Program-made: the position numbers and the translations under genes
Shown: piece by piece, positions 7,210 through 15,715 of the stretch
Position numbering within the stretch: position 1 is the stretch's first letter
Layout: the number at the start of each line of letters is the position of its first letter
Assembly: GCA_024277475.1 (NCBI GenBank)
Contig: JAJRVC010000618.1
Coordinates: 1-19,480, forward strand
DNA: 19,480 bases
Direction: 5' to 3'
From: Deltaproteobacteria bacterium
Lineage (GTDB): Bacteria > Desulfobacterota > Desulfobacteria > Desulfobacterales > JAFDCJ01
Notes under the pieces: model-generated
The model's input: the letters and a program-made list of their open reading frames with translations, nothing else
Database searches by the model: none
Told to the model about the DNA's origin: nothing

Positions 7210-9231
7210 ATGAAGAAAGTTTTACCTAAAAATCAGTCAACCACGGACAGCTTGTGTGTCAATACGATTCGGACCCTGGTGATGGACGCGGTCCAAGCTG
7301 CAAAATCCGGTCACCCGGGTGCACCTATGGGACTGGCCGCTGCCGCTTATGTGCTGTGGACCCGTGTCTTAAAGCACAACCCCAAAAATCCGGCCTGGAT
7401 TGATCGAGACCGCTTCGTGCTGTCGGCCGGCCACGCTTCCATGCTCCTTTACAGCCTGCTTTACCTGACCGGTTATAAACTAAACCTCAAAGAAATTAAA
7501 GATTTCCGCCAGTGGCGCAGCCAAACACCCGGCCATCCGGAATTCGGCCATACACCCGGTGTGGAAACCACCACCGGTCCCCTGGGGCAAGGCTTTGCCA
7601 ACGCGGTAGGAATGGCCATGACCGAGCGTCATCTGGCGGCGATATTCAACCGATCCAATCAGAAAATTGTCGACCACCACACCTATGTCATATGTGGTGA
7701 CGGTGATCTCATGGAAGGGATATCCTCGGAGGCGGCCTCCCTGGCCGGTCATCTTGGCCTGGGAAAACTGATCTGTATTTATGACGACAACAAAATATCC
7801 ATCGAGGGCGGTACGGACATCGCATTTACCGAAAATGTCGCCGCCCGTTTCAGAGCATACAAATGGCATGTTGTACGGGTAAATGATGGAAATGATCTTA
7901 AAGCCATCGAGCAGGCTCTCAAGGAAGCCAAAACTGAGGCCGCAAAGCCGTCGTTGATTGTAATGCGCACACATATCGCTTACGGCAGCCCCGGCAAGCA
8001 GGATTCCGCCGGAGCGCACGGAGCGCCTCTGGGTGAGGATGAGATCCGTTTGACCAAAGAGAATCTCGGTTGGCCCGCTGATGAAAAATTTCTCGTCCCT
8101 GACAAAGTTCTCAATACATTACGCAAGAGTGTAGACAAAGGCAAAAAGGCCGAAGCAGCCTGGCAAAAGAAGTTTAATGCCTATGCGAAAAAACAGCCGG
8201 AACTGACAAAAGAATGGGAGGCTGCCATAACCGGCAAGCTCCCGCTGCGCTGGGATGCCGGGATCCCGACTTTCAAAGGGAGTAAACCAATTGCCACCCG
8301 GGCGGCTTCCGGGCAGGTCTTAAATTCACTGGCCGATAAACTGCCCACCCTAATGGGGGGATCGGCCGACCTGGCACCTTCCAACAACACCCTGATTAAA
8401 TCGTCATTTGATTTCCAGAAAGGCTCTTACGCCGGTCGTAATATTCGCTTTGGCGTGCGGGAACATGCCATGGGCGCAATTATGTCCGGAATGGCACTTC
8501 ACAAAGGCGTGCGCCCTTACGGTGGAACCTTTCTGGTATTCGCCGACTACTGTCGACCTGCCATTCGACTGGCGTCTTTGATGAAATTGCCGGTGATTTA
8601 TGTATTTACCCATGACAGTGTTGCGGTGGGCGAGGACGGACCCACCCATCAACCGGTGGAACATTTTGCGGCCTTAAGGGCAATTCCCGGATTAATTGTG
8701 ATTCGACCGGCGGATGCCACCGAAACAGCAGCAGCCTGGCGTCTGGCCATCCGATCGGCTAATGCACCGGTAGCCCTGATCTTAAGCCGACAGAACCTGC
8801 CGGTGTTGGATCGCAGCCGGTACCCTTCTGCAACCATGCTGGCAAAAGGCGGCTACGTATTGTCGGATTCAGAAGGCACTCCTGATGTGATCCTGATTGG
8901 CACCGGTTCGGAAGTATGTCTTTGCCTGGAAGCCCAGGCGCTGCTTGCCAAAAAAAATGTGGCTGCCAGGGTGGTGAGCATGCCCAGTTGGGAGCTGTAC
9001 GAAAGAACCACTCAGCGTTATAAAGATACGGTGCTGCCGCCCCAGATGTCAGCCAGGGTGGCGGTAGAGGCCGGCATCAGCATGGGGTGGGAGCGGTATG
9101 TCGGCAACTCGGGAGCCGTCATCGCTATCAATCGTTTTGGTGCTTCCGCTCCCGGAGCGTTAGTACTGCAAAAATACGGCATCAAAACTTCCGCCATTGT
9201 TTCCAGAGCAATGCAGTTGTTAAATCGCTGA
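7210..9231 (+). CDS. tkt: Transketolase
   Basis: Thiamine-diphosphate enzyme that moves two-carbon ketol units between sugar phosphates. At 673 residues it has the usual bacterial length. Visible landmarks are His35 in S-G-H-P-G, His75, the GDGD ThDP/metal motif at 163-166 with Asn194, His270 in H-G-A-P-L-G, catalytic Glu418 in F-G-V-R-E-H-A, His468, and His480 in G-E-D-G-P-T-H. AAAGGAG at 7194-7200 lies 9 bases before the ATG. It sits 41 bases after the second DMGDH-like gene with no visible terminator, so it appears to be in the same transcript. Placement beside N-demethylating enzymes is unusual. A formaldehyde-using variant (dihydroxyacetone synthase) is conceivable, but the sequence looks like an ordinary transketolase. 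Confidence 0.95.
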   Translation: MKKVLPKNQSTTDSLCVNTIRTLVMDAVQAAKSGHPGAPMGLAAAAYVLWTRVLKHNPKNPAWIDRDRFVLSAGHASMLLYSLLYLTGYKLNLKEIKDFRQWRSQTPGHPEFGHTPGVETTTGPLGQGFANAVGMAMTERHLAAIFNRSNQKIVDHHTYVICGDGDLMEGISSEAASLAGHLGLGKLICIYDDNKISIEGGTDIAFTENVAARFRAYKWHVVRVNDGNDLKAIEQALKEAKTEAAKPSLIVMRTHIAYGSPGKQDSAGAHGAPLGEDEIRLTKENLGWPADEKFLVPDKVLNTLRKSVDKGKKAEAAWQKKFNAYAKKQPELTKEWEAAITGKLPLRWDAGIPTFKGSKPIATRAASGQVLNSLADKLPTLMGGSADLAPSNNTLIKSSFDFQKGSYAGRNIRFGVREHAMGAIMSGMALHKGVRPYGGTFLVFADYCRPAIRLASLMKLPVIYVFTHDSVAVGEDGPTHQPVEHFAALRAIPGLIVIRPADATETAAAWRLAIRSANAPVALILSRQNLPVLDRSRYPSATMLAKGGYVLSDSEGTPDVILIGTGSEVCLCLEAQALLAKKNVAARVVSMPSWELYERTTQRYKDTVLPPQMSARVAVEAGISMGWERYVGNSGAVIAINRFGASAPGALVLQKYGIKTSAIVSRAMQLLNR

Positions 9232-9316
9232 TGATGGATTCGGATATTGCCTGCCCTGAAAAAATGAAGTGCTTTGGGATTCAGGATTTCAGTTCCGTTT
9301 TCAGAGGAGCAAATTT

Positions 9317-9377
9317 CCGGCAGTTGAGTTGGTCAGAGACTGCCTTGACGTTGCACTGATGCTGCCGGGTTTTTCTT
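9317..9377 (+). terminator. Candidate intrinsic terminator after tkt
   Basis: CCGGCAG (9317-9323) and CTGCCGG (9362-9368) make a 7-bp GC-rich stem followed by GTTTTTCTT. The 38-base loop contains a smaller GTCA/TGAC pairing. The long loop makes it weaker than a textbook terminator, but the position between the tkt stop and the transporter promoter is right. Confidence 0.42.
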
Positions 9378-9404
9378 GACAGCAAAAACAGCGAAGGTTA
9401 TTAC
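9376..9404 (+). promoter_or_regulatory. Promoter for the quaternary-ammonium transporter operon
   Basis: A perfect TTGACA (9376-9381) is followed 17 bases later by TATTAC (9399-9404), which matches four of six positions of the -10 consensus. Transcription would start near 9411, about 60 bases before the binding-protein ATG. The -35 box overlaps the T-run of the candidate tkt terminator, so the operon boundary is compact. No operator repeat was recognised nearby. Confidence 0.5.
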
Positions 9405-9470
9405 ATCACATTACAGAAGATCGGAGGTGGTTTTTTCACAAACAATAACTTTTAAAAAGGAGGACGCTTT

Positions 9471-10460
9471 ATGAAAATGCTAAAAAGGACACCGATGTTA
9501 ATCTCATTTAAATCCGTAACGATTCTGATCATGCTTGTGGCGGCCGTTATTATGGCAGGCTCGGCCCTGGCAGAGGAGCCGAAATCGAAAGAGCCTATTA
9601 AGCTTACGATCCACGATTGGACCGGTCAATATCTCACCACTCACATGATGGGCCGGGTGCTCGAGGAGATGGGTTATAAAGTCGAGTATGTGCAGGCCGA
9701 TTACATTGCCCAGTTTGCAGGGCTTGAATCCGGCGACCTGCACATTGCCATGGAGATGTGGGAGACCACCGGCAAACAAGCTCTGGAGGCCAGCCTGAAA
9801 ACGGGCAGGACGGTTGATTTGGGTGAGACCGGCATGGAAGCCATCGAGGAGTGGTGGTATCCTTACTACATGAAGGAAAAATGCCCCGGCCTGCCCGACT
9901 GGAAAGCACTCAACGAGTGTGCCAAAGCCTTTTCGACACCGGAGACCTATCCCAAAGGCCGTTATCTCGGCGGGCCCGTGACCTGGGGCGGGATGGACGA
10001 CGAACGTGTCGAAGCGCTCGGACTGGATTACGAAGTTGTACACGCGGGTACCGATGCCGCACTTTTTGCGGAGCTGAAATCCGCCTATGAGCGCAAAGCA
10101 CCGTTTTTGGGCTGGGTCTACAGCCCTCACTGGGCACCGATCAAGTTCAAGGGGGAATGGGTCAAGTTCCCGGGTTACACCGAAAAGTGCTATCACGATC
10201 CAAAGTGGGGGGTTAATCCCGATCTTCCTTATGACTGCGGCAAACCACGCGGCTGGATTAAAAAGGTCGGCTGGAAGGATGGTGAGAAAAAATGGCCCTG
10301 TGCGTATCAAGCGGTGCGTAATTTCAAGGTTGATAATAATACGATTGGTAACATGATCGGTGAGGTCGATCTGGATGGTCGTCCGGTTGATGATGTAGTA
10401 GAAGAATGGCTGAAGAACAATAAAAACACCTGGATGAAATGGACCGAATGCAGTAAATAG
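9471..10460 (+). CDS. proX: Glycine betaine/choline-type ABC transporter substrate-binding protein
   Basis: Secreted binding protein (329 residues) that would deliver a quaternary ammonium compound to the ATPase/permease encoded next. Residues 1-34 form a signal peptide: Lys/Arg-rich start, hydrophobic core at about 16-30, and an A-L-A cleavage motif ending at Ala34. No lipobox Cys was seen, so it is probably periplasmic and soluble. Aromatic residues typical of betaine-binding cages are present: Trp50 in H-D-W-T-G-Q, Trp97 in M-E-M-W-E-T, Trp129, and Trp215 and Trp221 in G-W-V-Y-S-P-H-W. The last third is rich in Trp and Cys (Cys240, 256, 277, 327; also 138 and 150), which may form disulfides. 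AAGGAGG at 9457-9463 lies 7 bases before the ATG. The ligand could be glycine betaine, choline, carnitine or another trimethylammonium compound. Confidence 0.88.
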   Translation: MKMLKRTPMLISFKSVTILIMLVAAVIMAGSALAEEPKSKEPIKLTIHDWTGQYLTTHMMGRVLEEMGYKVEYVQADYIAQFAGLESGDLHIAMEMWETTGKQALEASLKTGRTVDLGETGMEAIEEWWYPYYMKEKCPGLPDWKALNECAKAFSTPETYPKGRYLGGPVTWGGMDDERVEALGLDYEVVHAGTDAALFAELKSAYERKAPFLGWVYSPHWAPIKFKGEWVKFPGYTEKCYHDPKWGVNPDLPYDCGKPRGWIKKVGWKDGEKKWPCAYQAVRNFKVDNNTIGNMIGEVDLDGRPVDDVVEEWLKNNKNTWMKWTECSK

Positions 10461-10472
10461 GCTCAAACTCTA

Positions 10473-10505
10473 ACCGCCGGACAGGATGCTTTCCGGTCCG
10501 GCGGT
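10473..10505 (+). other. Strong intercistronic hairpin between binding-protein and ATPase genes
   Basis: ACCGCCGGAC (10473-10482) and GTCCGGCGGT (10496-10505) are perfect 10-bp GC-rich arms around a 13-base loop, which can add GGA/TCC pairs after one mismatch. No T-run follows. Hairpins of this kind after binding-protein genes are known in other ABC operons to protect the upstream mRNA and lower expression of downstream parts; that role is inferred here. Confidence 0.65.
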
Positions 10506-10534
10506 GTAACTGTCAGCAACGGTTTGAATGAACA

Positions 10535-11617
10535 ATGGCGACAACCGAGTTAACCTCAAATAAACCGCGATCAGATCTCACTCCACAGGCAGATACGCCG
10601 AAAATTGTGTGCAGGGATGTTTGGAAGGTATTCGGCGATAAGGCCGCCCATTTCCTTGCAGAGCATCAATCTAAACCAAGCTATGACGAGCTTACGGCTG
10701 CCGGTCTGATCGGTGCCGTGCGGGATGTTTCGCTGAAAATTCATCAGGGCGAAATATTTATTATCATGGGTCTTTCGGGTTCGGGGAAATCCACCCTGGT
10801 GCGCTGCATGTCGCGGCTGATTGAGCCGACCACCGGCGAAATCATCTTCGAAGGCCTGGACCTCCTCAAGATAAAAGCCAAAGATCTCATCGAAATCAGG
10901 CGCCACAAGATGGGGATGGTGTTTCAGAACTTCGCGTTGTTGCCGCATCTTACGGTTGTTGAAAATGTAGCCTTTCCCCTCGAGGTTCAGGGCGTTGACC
11001 GGACCACCCGGGAGAACAGCGTCCTTGAAATTATCGAACTTGTCGGTCTGAAAGGCCGTGAAAATTATTATCCGCGACATCTTTCAGGCGGCCAGCAACA
11101 GCGTGTCGGCATAGCACGCAGCCTGGCGGTCAAGCCGGAAATCTGGTTTCTAGACGAACCGTTCTCCGCCCTCGATCCTCTCATCCGACGTGAAATGCAG
11201 GATGAGTTCCTTCGACTGCAGAACCTTCTCAGAAAAACGATTGTCTTCATTACCCACGATTTCGATGAAGCCATTCGGCTTGCCGACCGCATTGCTATCA
11301 TGAAAGACGGCGCCGTCCTTCAGATAGGGACCCCCGAAGAGCTGGTGATCAACCCGGCAAATGACCATGTCGCTGAATTTACCCGTGAAATTCCCCGCCC
11401 CAAAGTGTTGTCAATAGGCTCTATTATGGCTCCGCTGGATGAGCGTGTCACCTGCGTCGGAAGTGTTCCCGCGGATTGGAAAGTAGAGGCACTGGTCGCC
11501 CGGGTTTTTGAACAGAGTGAGCCCCTGGCGGTGACGGACAAGAAAGGCACGGTTATCGGCCAGGTTTCCCGCGATGCCGTCCTTGACGTACTCATCAACA
11601 AAGGAACCCCAAAGTGA
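10535..11617 (+). CDS. proV: Glycine betaine/proline-type ABC transporter ATP-binding protein
   Basis: Cytoplasmic ATPase of 360 residues powering the importer. Motifs are Walker A G-L-S-G-S-G-K-S-T (79-87), Q-loop Gln131, signature L-S-G-G-Q (183-187), Walker B with Asp207-Glu208, and H-loop His241. The N-terminal region (about 24-60), with V-W-K-V-F-G and an acidic/hydrophobic insert before the first beta strand, is the typical ProV/OpuAA extension. After the nucleotide-binding domain only about 75 residues remain, resembling a single or degraded CBS unit, whereas classical ProV (about 400 residues) has two CBS domains used for osmotic gating. The ribosome-binding site before the ATG at 10535 is poor, consistent with lower expression than the binding protein. 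It lies 74 bases after proX, and its stop overlaps the permease start. Confidence 0.93.
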   Translation: MATTELTSNKPRSDLTPQADTPKIVCRDVWKVFGDKAAHFLAEHQSKPSYDELTAAGLIGAVRDVSLKIHQGEIFIIMGLSGSGKSTLVRCMSRLIEPTTGEIIFEGLDLLKIKAKDLIEIRRHKMGMVFQNFALLPHLTVVENVAFPLEVQGVDRTTRENSVLEIIELVGLKGRENYYPRHLSGGQQQRVGIARSLAVKPEIWFLDEPFSALDPLIRREMQDEFLRLQNLLRKTIVFITHDFDEAIRLADRIAIMKDGAVLQIGTPEELVINPANDHVAEFTREIPRPKVLSIGSIMAPLDERVTCVGSVPADWKVEALVARVFEQSEPLAVTDKKGTVIGQVSRDAVLDVLINKGTPK

Positions 11618-13620
11618 GTACGGGCGCATCTGACTTGATGGCACGTGCTTTTGGCCGCCGGTGGTGGCTTATCTTCTGGATGGCGGCTTTGACGTTTACC
11701 GTCGGTCTCTTTTTTTTCAGAGACCTGGCACCCTGGGCAGTGGAATATCCTCGCGCCTGGGTCGTACCGCTCAAATTCTGGATCAGCGATTTCATGAAAT
11801 GGCTGATCAATGACGCCGATCTCGGTCTTTTTACTTTCAAAGAATTTACACGCTCAATCTCCTGGGTTTTAAACTGGTTTCTGGTAGCCGCGCACGGAAT
11901 TTTTGCGGGTGGGGTAAAAATTCCCTTAAACAGCGAGGCTTTCTTCCAAATACCGCCGATATCATGGGTGGCACTGATTTGCGTTCTTGTTCTGGCGGCC
12001 TATTGGATCCGCGATATCGGCCTTGCGATCTTAGTCGGTTGCTGCTTTTTCTACCTGGCGGTTTTCGGCCAGTGGGAAAGTGCTATGGTAACGCTGTCTT
12101 CCATCATGGTGGCGGTACCCCTTGGTGTTGGCGGCGGGTTATTGCTTGCCGTTATATCCTATCGACACCCCTGGTTCGCGAACGCAATCTCGCCGCTGCT
12201 GGACCTCATGCAAACGGTGCCGGTGTTCGCCTACCTGGTACCGGTGCTGTTTTTATTTGGTTTCGGTCCGGTGGCCGCCATGACGGCCACCCTCATTTAC
12301 GCGGTGCCGCCCATGGTTCGCTGTTCCCTGGTGGCCCTTGAGCAGGTTTCCACGGAAATAGTTGAGTTTGGCCGCATGACCGGTTGCTCCCGGCGCCAGC
12401 TCATGTGGAAAGTCATGATCCCTTCCGCCCGTCCCACCCTGTTAGTCGGTCTTAACCAGGTCATCATGCTTTCGCTCAACATGGTAATTATCGCTTCGAT
12501 GATCGGGGCCGGCGGATTGGGTTATGATGTTTTGCATGCCTTGCGAAGGCTCGCGATTGGAGAAGGTATAGAGGCCGGCGTTGCCATCACCTTGCTTGCT
12601 ATCGCTCTGGATCGACTGAGCCAGTCCTACGCCGTTCAGCGTCCCGTAAAAATGGGAAAAGAGCTGGGGTTTATCCGCTCTCACCCTCATTTGTTGACTG
12701 CCCTGGCCATCATCGTGATCATATCGGTGATGGGTTTTTTTATTCCCGCCATCGCCAATTATCCGAAAAACCTGACCCTTACCACCGGCGATTTTTCGGA
12801 AAAAATGATCAGCTGGATCAACATCAACTTTTTCGATATTATTGATGGCACGAAAGCGTGGTTGCTGATCCATATCCTGATTCCCGTAAAACGGTTTCTT
12901 ATCGCCCTGCCATGGATGGGGGTGGTCGGCGTGCTGGCCCTTGCCGGAATGCAGCTCGGGGGATGGCGGCTTTCCCTGCTGGTTTCATTGCTGACTGCGT
13001 TTATTGCCGTAACCGGAAACTGGGAAAAGGCAATGATTACTACCTATCTTATCGGTACATCCGTTTTTGTGGCCTCGGTGATCGGCATGCCTCTGGGTGT
13101 TTGGGCGGCGGCCAGCAACCGGGTCCACCGCGTAATGCAAGTTGTCATCGACACCCTGCAAACCCTGCCGGCCTTTGTTTATCTTATTCCGGTGGTGATG
13201 CTGTTTCGTGTCGGCGATTTTTCCGCTATGATCGCGGTGGTGGCCTATTCGCTAGTGCCGGTCATCCGCTACACCGATCATGGCATCCGCCAAGTCCCTT
13301 CGACAATGATCGAAGCCGCGACCGTATCCGGCTGTACGCGACGACAGATTCTATGGAAAGTACAGCTGCCACTGGCAATACCCGAGATTATGCTGGGTGT
13401 CAACCAGACCATCATGCTGGGTCTCAGCATGCTGGTCATCACTGCGCTGGTGGGTACCCGGGACCTGGGTCAGGAAGTTTACATTGCCCTGACAAAAGCC
13501 GATACCGGCCGTGGTCTGGTTGCAGGGTTGTGCGTCGCTTTCATTGCCATTATATCGGACCGGCTGATTATGGCCTGGAGCATGGAACGAAAAAAATTGT
13601 TGGGATTAGGCAATGCTTAG
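11614..13620 (+). CDS. proW: Double-length (tandem) glycine betaine ABC permease
   Basis: Inner-membrane channel of 668 residues containing two complete permease units. Unit 1 (about 1-345) and unit 2 (about 355-668) each have a run of hydrophobic helices and an EAA coupling loop: E-F-G-R-M-T-G-C-S-R-R-Q-L at 251-263 and E-A-A-T-V-S-G-C-T-R-R-Q-I at 567-579. Each loop is followed by the family's W-K-V...P and G-x-N-Q motifs. The ProW of most bacteria is a single unit that dimerises; here one chain supplies both halves. Start: the GTG at 11614 overlaps the ATPase stop as GTGA, with AAAGGA at 11600-11605 eight bases upstream, pointing to translational coupling; an ATG at 11638 is a weaker alternative. 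The halves have diverged clearly, for example G-A-G-G-L-G at 298-303 versus G-T-R-D-L-G at 614-619. Confidence 0.93.
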   Translation: MSTGASDLMARAFGRRWWLIFWMAALTFTVGLFFFRDLAPWAVEYPRAWVVPLKFWISDFMKWLINDADLGLFTFKEFTRSISWVLNWFLVAAHGIFAGGVKIPLNSEAFFQIPPISWVALICVLVLAAYWIRDIGLAILVGCCFFYLAVFGQWESAMVTLSSIMVAVPLGVGGGLLLAVISYRHPWFANAISPLLDLMQTVPVFAYLVPVLFLFGFGPVAAMTATLIYAVPPMVRCSLVALEQVSTEIVEFGRMTGCSRRQLMWKVMIPSARPTLLVGLNQVIMLSLNMVIIASMIGAGGLGYDVLHALRRLAIGEGIEAGVAITLLAIALDRLSQSYAVQRPVKMGKELGFIRSHPHLLTALAIIVIISVMGFFIPAIANYPKNLTLTTGDFSEKMISWININFFDIIDGTKAWLLIHILIPVKRFLIALPWMGVVGVLALAGMQLGGWRLSLLVSLLTAFIAVTGNWEKAMITTYLIGTSVFVASVIGMPLGVWAAASNRVHRVMQVVIDTLQTLPAFVYLIPVVMLFRVGDFSAMIAVVAYSLVPVIRYTDHGIRQVPSTMIEAATVSGCTRRQILWKVQLPLAIPEIMLGVNQTIMLGLSMLVITALVGTRDLGQEVYIALTKADTGRGLVAGLCVAFIAIISDRLIMAWSMERKKLLGLGNA

Positions 13621-13682
13621 TTGAATGGTTGAATAATAACTGCGCTTATGGGGCGAAACTCCTTGATATAGAAAATAATAAT

Positions 13683-14564
13683 ATGAGCGAAAATGCCCGC
13701 GAAAGGGTCGCATCCCTGGATTTCTGGTCTTCATCCGTAGAACCCAAGCCCCTGGGGGGTGGAATTACCAACACCAATTTTATCGTCGATGACCGTGGTC
13801 AGCGTTTCGTCGTCCGGGTGGGTGACGATATCCCGATCCACGGTGTCATGCGATTTAACGAGCTTGCGGCAGCGCATGCGGCTCACGCCGCCGGCATCTC
13901 ACCTGAAATAGTCTATCAAACGGAAGGTGTCTTCATCATGCGGTTCATTGAGGGACGGACCCTTTCAGAAGAAGATATCCGGCAACCACAGAACCTGGAT
14001 CGGATCATAGCTCTGATTCAAACCTGTCATACTGAAATCCCGAAATACCTGAAGGGACCGGTGCTTGTTTTCTGGCCCTTCCATGTTTGCCGAAGCTACA
14101 TCCTCACCGCCAGGGAGGGCAACAGCCGGATGATGGATTCACTGCCGCACTTTGTTGACATAAACGAAAAGCTTGAAGAAGCAGTTGGTGAAGTCAAAAT
14201 AGTATTCGGGCATAACGACCTGCTGGCTGCCAATTTTATCGACGACGGTAAGCGGTTGTGGCTTCTCGACTGGGAGGATGCGGGTTTTAACGCCGCCCTT
14301 TTCGATCTGGCCGGATTGTCCTCAAACAATGAGCTCTCGCCGGAACAGGAAGACCGGGTTCTGGAAACCTATTATCAACAACCGGTAACGGATGAACAAC
14401 GCCGCCGTTTGTCAGCTATGAAGTGTGTCTCTTTATTGCGCGAAACTTTGTGGAGTATCGTTTCGGAGATACACTCGGCCCTTGAATTTGACTATGTGAA
14501 TTACACTCAGAAAAATCTTACTCGATTAGAGCAAGCATACGAAGCGTTTCAACTGATGCAGTGA
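13683..14564 (+). CDS. Choline/ethanolamine kinase-like phosphotransferase (LicA/APH fold), copy 1
   Basis: Cytoplasmic APH-fold kinase of 293 residues, most like LicA-type choline kinases. It has the loop L-G-G-G-I-T-N-T-N-F at 24-33, R-F-V-V-R at 41-45 where many kinases have Lys, Brenner's motif H-N-D at 177-179 with Asn184, and the metal-binding Asp196 in L-D-W-E. It follows the permease by 62 bases, so the likely substrate is an imported hydroxylated amine such as choline; that is inference. The frame stays open far upstream through the permease gene, but that part is a shadow. The ATG at 13683 is chosen because the N-terminus then matches the neighbouring paralog in length and content. 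No clear ribosome-binding site precedes it, so the start is less certain than the function. The next gene starts 15 bases after its stop. Confidence 0.85.
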   Translation: MSENARERVASLDFWSSSVEPKPLGGGITNTNFIVDDRGQRFVVRVGDDIPIHGVMRFNELAAAHAAHAAGISPEIVYQTEGVFIMRFIEGRTLSEEDIRQPQNLDRIIALIQTCHTEIPKYLKGPVLVFWPFHVCRSYILTAREGNSRMMDSLPHFVDINEKLEEAVGEVKIVFGHNDLLAANFIDDGKRLWLLDWEDAGFNAALFDLAGLSSNNELSPEQEDRVLETYYQQPVTDEQRRRLSAMKCVSLLRETLWSIVSEIHSALEFDYVNYTQKNLTRLEQAYEAFQLMQ

Positions 14565-14579
14565 AGAAGGAGGCCCTCG

Positions 14580-15488
14580 ATGACCCTTACAATTGAAGAA
14601 GTCATTCAAAAGATTGATGACTGGAAGGATAAAAAAATAGATATTCAGGAGATGACGGGAGGCCTGACCAACAAAAACTTCCGTGTGGATGTTGAAGGCC
14701 ACCCCTATTTTGTGCGTGTCCCGGGCGCCGGCACCGACCTTCTGGCAGTGGATCGCGACAACGAATATCATAGTTCCAAGTCGGCCGCCGCCGCTGGTGT
14801 TGGTCCCAAAGTGTTGTACCACCTACCCGAGTACAAGGTGATGGTGCTGGAGTTTCTCAACGGCGAGACCTTGTCGATAGAAACATTGCAAGGTCCGGGG
14901 ATGCCTGTGCGCATTGCTCAATCGCTGAAGAAATTGCATGCCGGTGCGAGGTGTTTAAATGATTTTAACATGTTTCGACTGGTAGAATTCTATATAGGTA
15001 TCGTGGAAGAGTACAGGGTCCGCATTCCCGATGACTACCGATCCCGCATGTCCGTTCTCGGCGAAATAGAGAAGGCCTTGCAGGTAAACAGGTTGGATAC
15101 CGTACCCTGCAATAACGACCTGTTGGCCGAAAATTTCATCGATGACGGTCGGATGCTTTGGTTGATTGATTTCGAATACAGCGGCAACAATGATCCCTGT
15201 TTTGAACTGGGAAACACCTGCCAGGAGCAGCAATACAATGAGGATCAATATGCACAACTGTGCGCGGCGTATTTTGGAGAAACCCGGCGGCACTTGCTCG
15301 CGCGTATGTACCTGTATTCCGTTATGTCTGATTTCGGCTGGACGTTATGGGGCTCTATTCAGAACAAAATATCAAAACTGGATTATGATTTCTGGGAATA
15401 CACAATAGGTCGCTGGGAGCGCTGCCTGGAAATGATGGATTCACAAAAATTTCCGATTTGGCTCGAAGAAGCCCGCAGGGATGATTAA
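14580..15488 (+). CDS. Choline/ethanolamine kinase-like phosphotransferase, copy 2 (Asn for His in Brenner motif)
   Basis: Second APH/LicA-like kinase, 302 residues, clearly paralogous to the gene just upstream: the shared core D-L-L-A-x-N-F-I-D-D-G is at 180-190, with T-G-G-L-T-N-K-N-F at 26-34. The catalytic loop reads C177-N178-N179-D180, so Brenner's His is Asn while the catalytic Asp180 and Asn185 remain. The metal Asp is Asp197 in I-D-F-E-Y. AAGGAGG at 14567-14573 lies 6 bases before the ATG, a much stronger site than that of copy 1. Two adjacent diverged kinases suggest two substrates (for example choline and a less methylated amino alcohol) or a heteromer; neither is shown. A 227-bp gap with no clear terminator or promoter follows. 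Confidence 0.85.
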   Translation: MTLTIEEVIQKIDDWKDKKIDIQEMTGGLTNKNFRVDVEGHPYFVRVPGAGTDLLAVDRDNEYHSSKSAAAAGVGPKVLYHLPEYKVMVLEFLNGETLSIETLQGPGMPVRIAQSLKKLHAGARCLNDFNMFRLVEFYIGIVEEYRVRIPDDYRSRMSVLGEIEKALQVNRLDTVPCNNDLLAENFIDDGRMLWLIDFEYSGNNDPCFELGNTCQEQQYNEDQYAQLCAAYFGETRRHLLARMYLYSVMSDFGWTLWGSIQNKISKLDYDFWEYTIGRWERCLEMMDSQKFPIWLEEARRDD

Positions 15489-15715
15489 AATTGCCCTTCA
15501 AGTCCCGCCAACTGTTAATTGCTTTTCATCCGCTTCAGTACAAATATTTCGAGCTTCCGCAACGTAGCCGGACGGGATGGATCGGCGTCCAAAATGTGAA
15601 GCTATTTTTGAGTGAGCCCTGAGCATATCATTGCATCCGCCGGCTGATCAGCTCAATTTTCCGGTATATCCGAAGTTTGGGTTCTAACGTTCAATCTGGA
15701 GGGAAACAAAACCAC

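Noticed and set aside
9504..10466. Long open frame on the - strand (about 320 codons) covering nearly all of proX
   Set aside because: The + strand frame has a signal peptide, a strong ribosome-binding site and family motifs; the antisense frame has none and is a codon-usage shadow.
12858..13682. In-frame upstream extension of the first choline-kinase-like gene through the permease
   Set aside because: This part overlaps the second permease unit out of frame and has low-complexity, non-domain content; alignment with the paralog places the start at 13683.
15489..15715. Gap before the fusion gene, checked for a promoter, riboswitch or small gene; contains the palindrome GCTGATCAGC at 15643-15652 and a weak TTGCCC-N17-GTTAAT
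   Set aside because: Neither is strong enough to call; the 10-bp palindrome can arise by chance and no conserved RNA structure or credible short gene was recognised.
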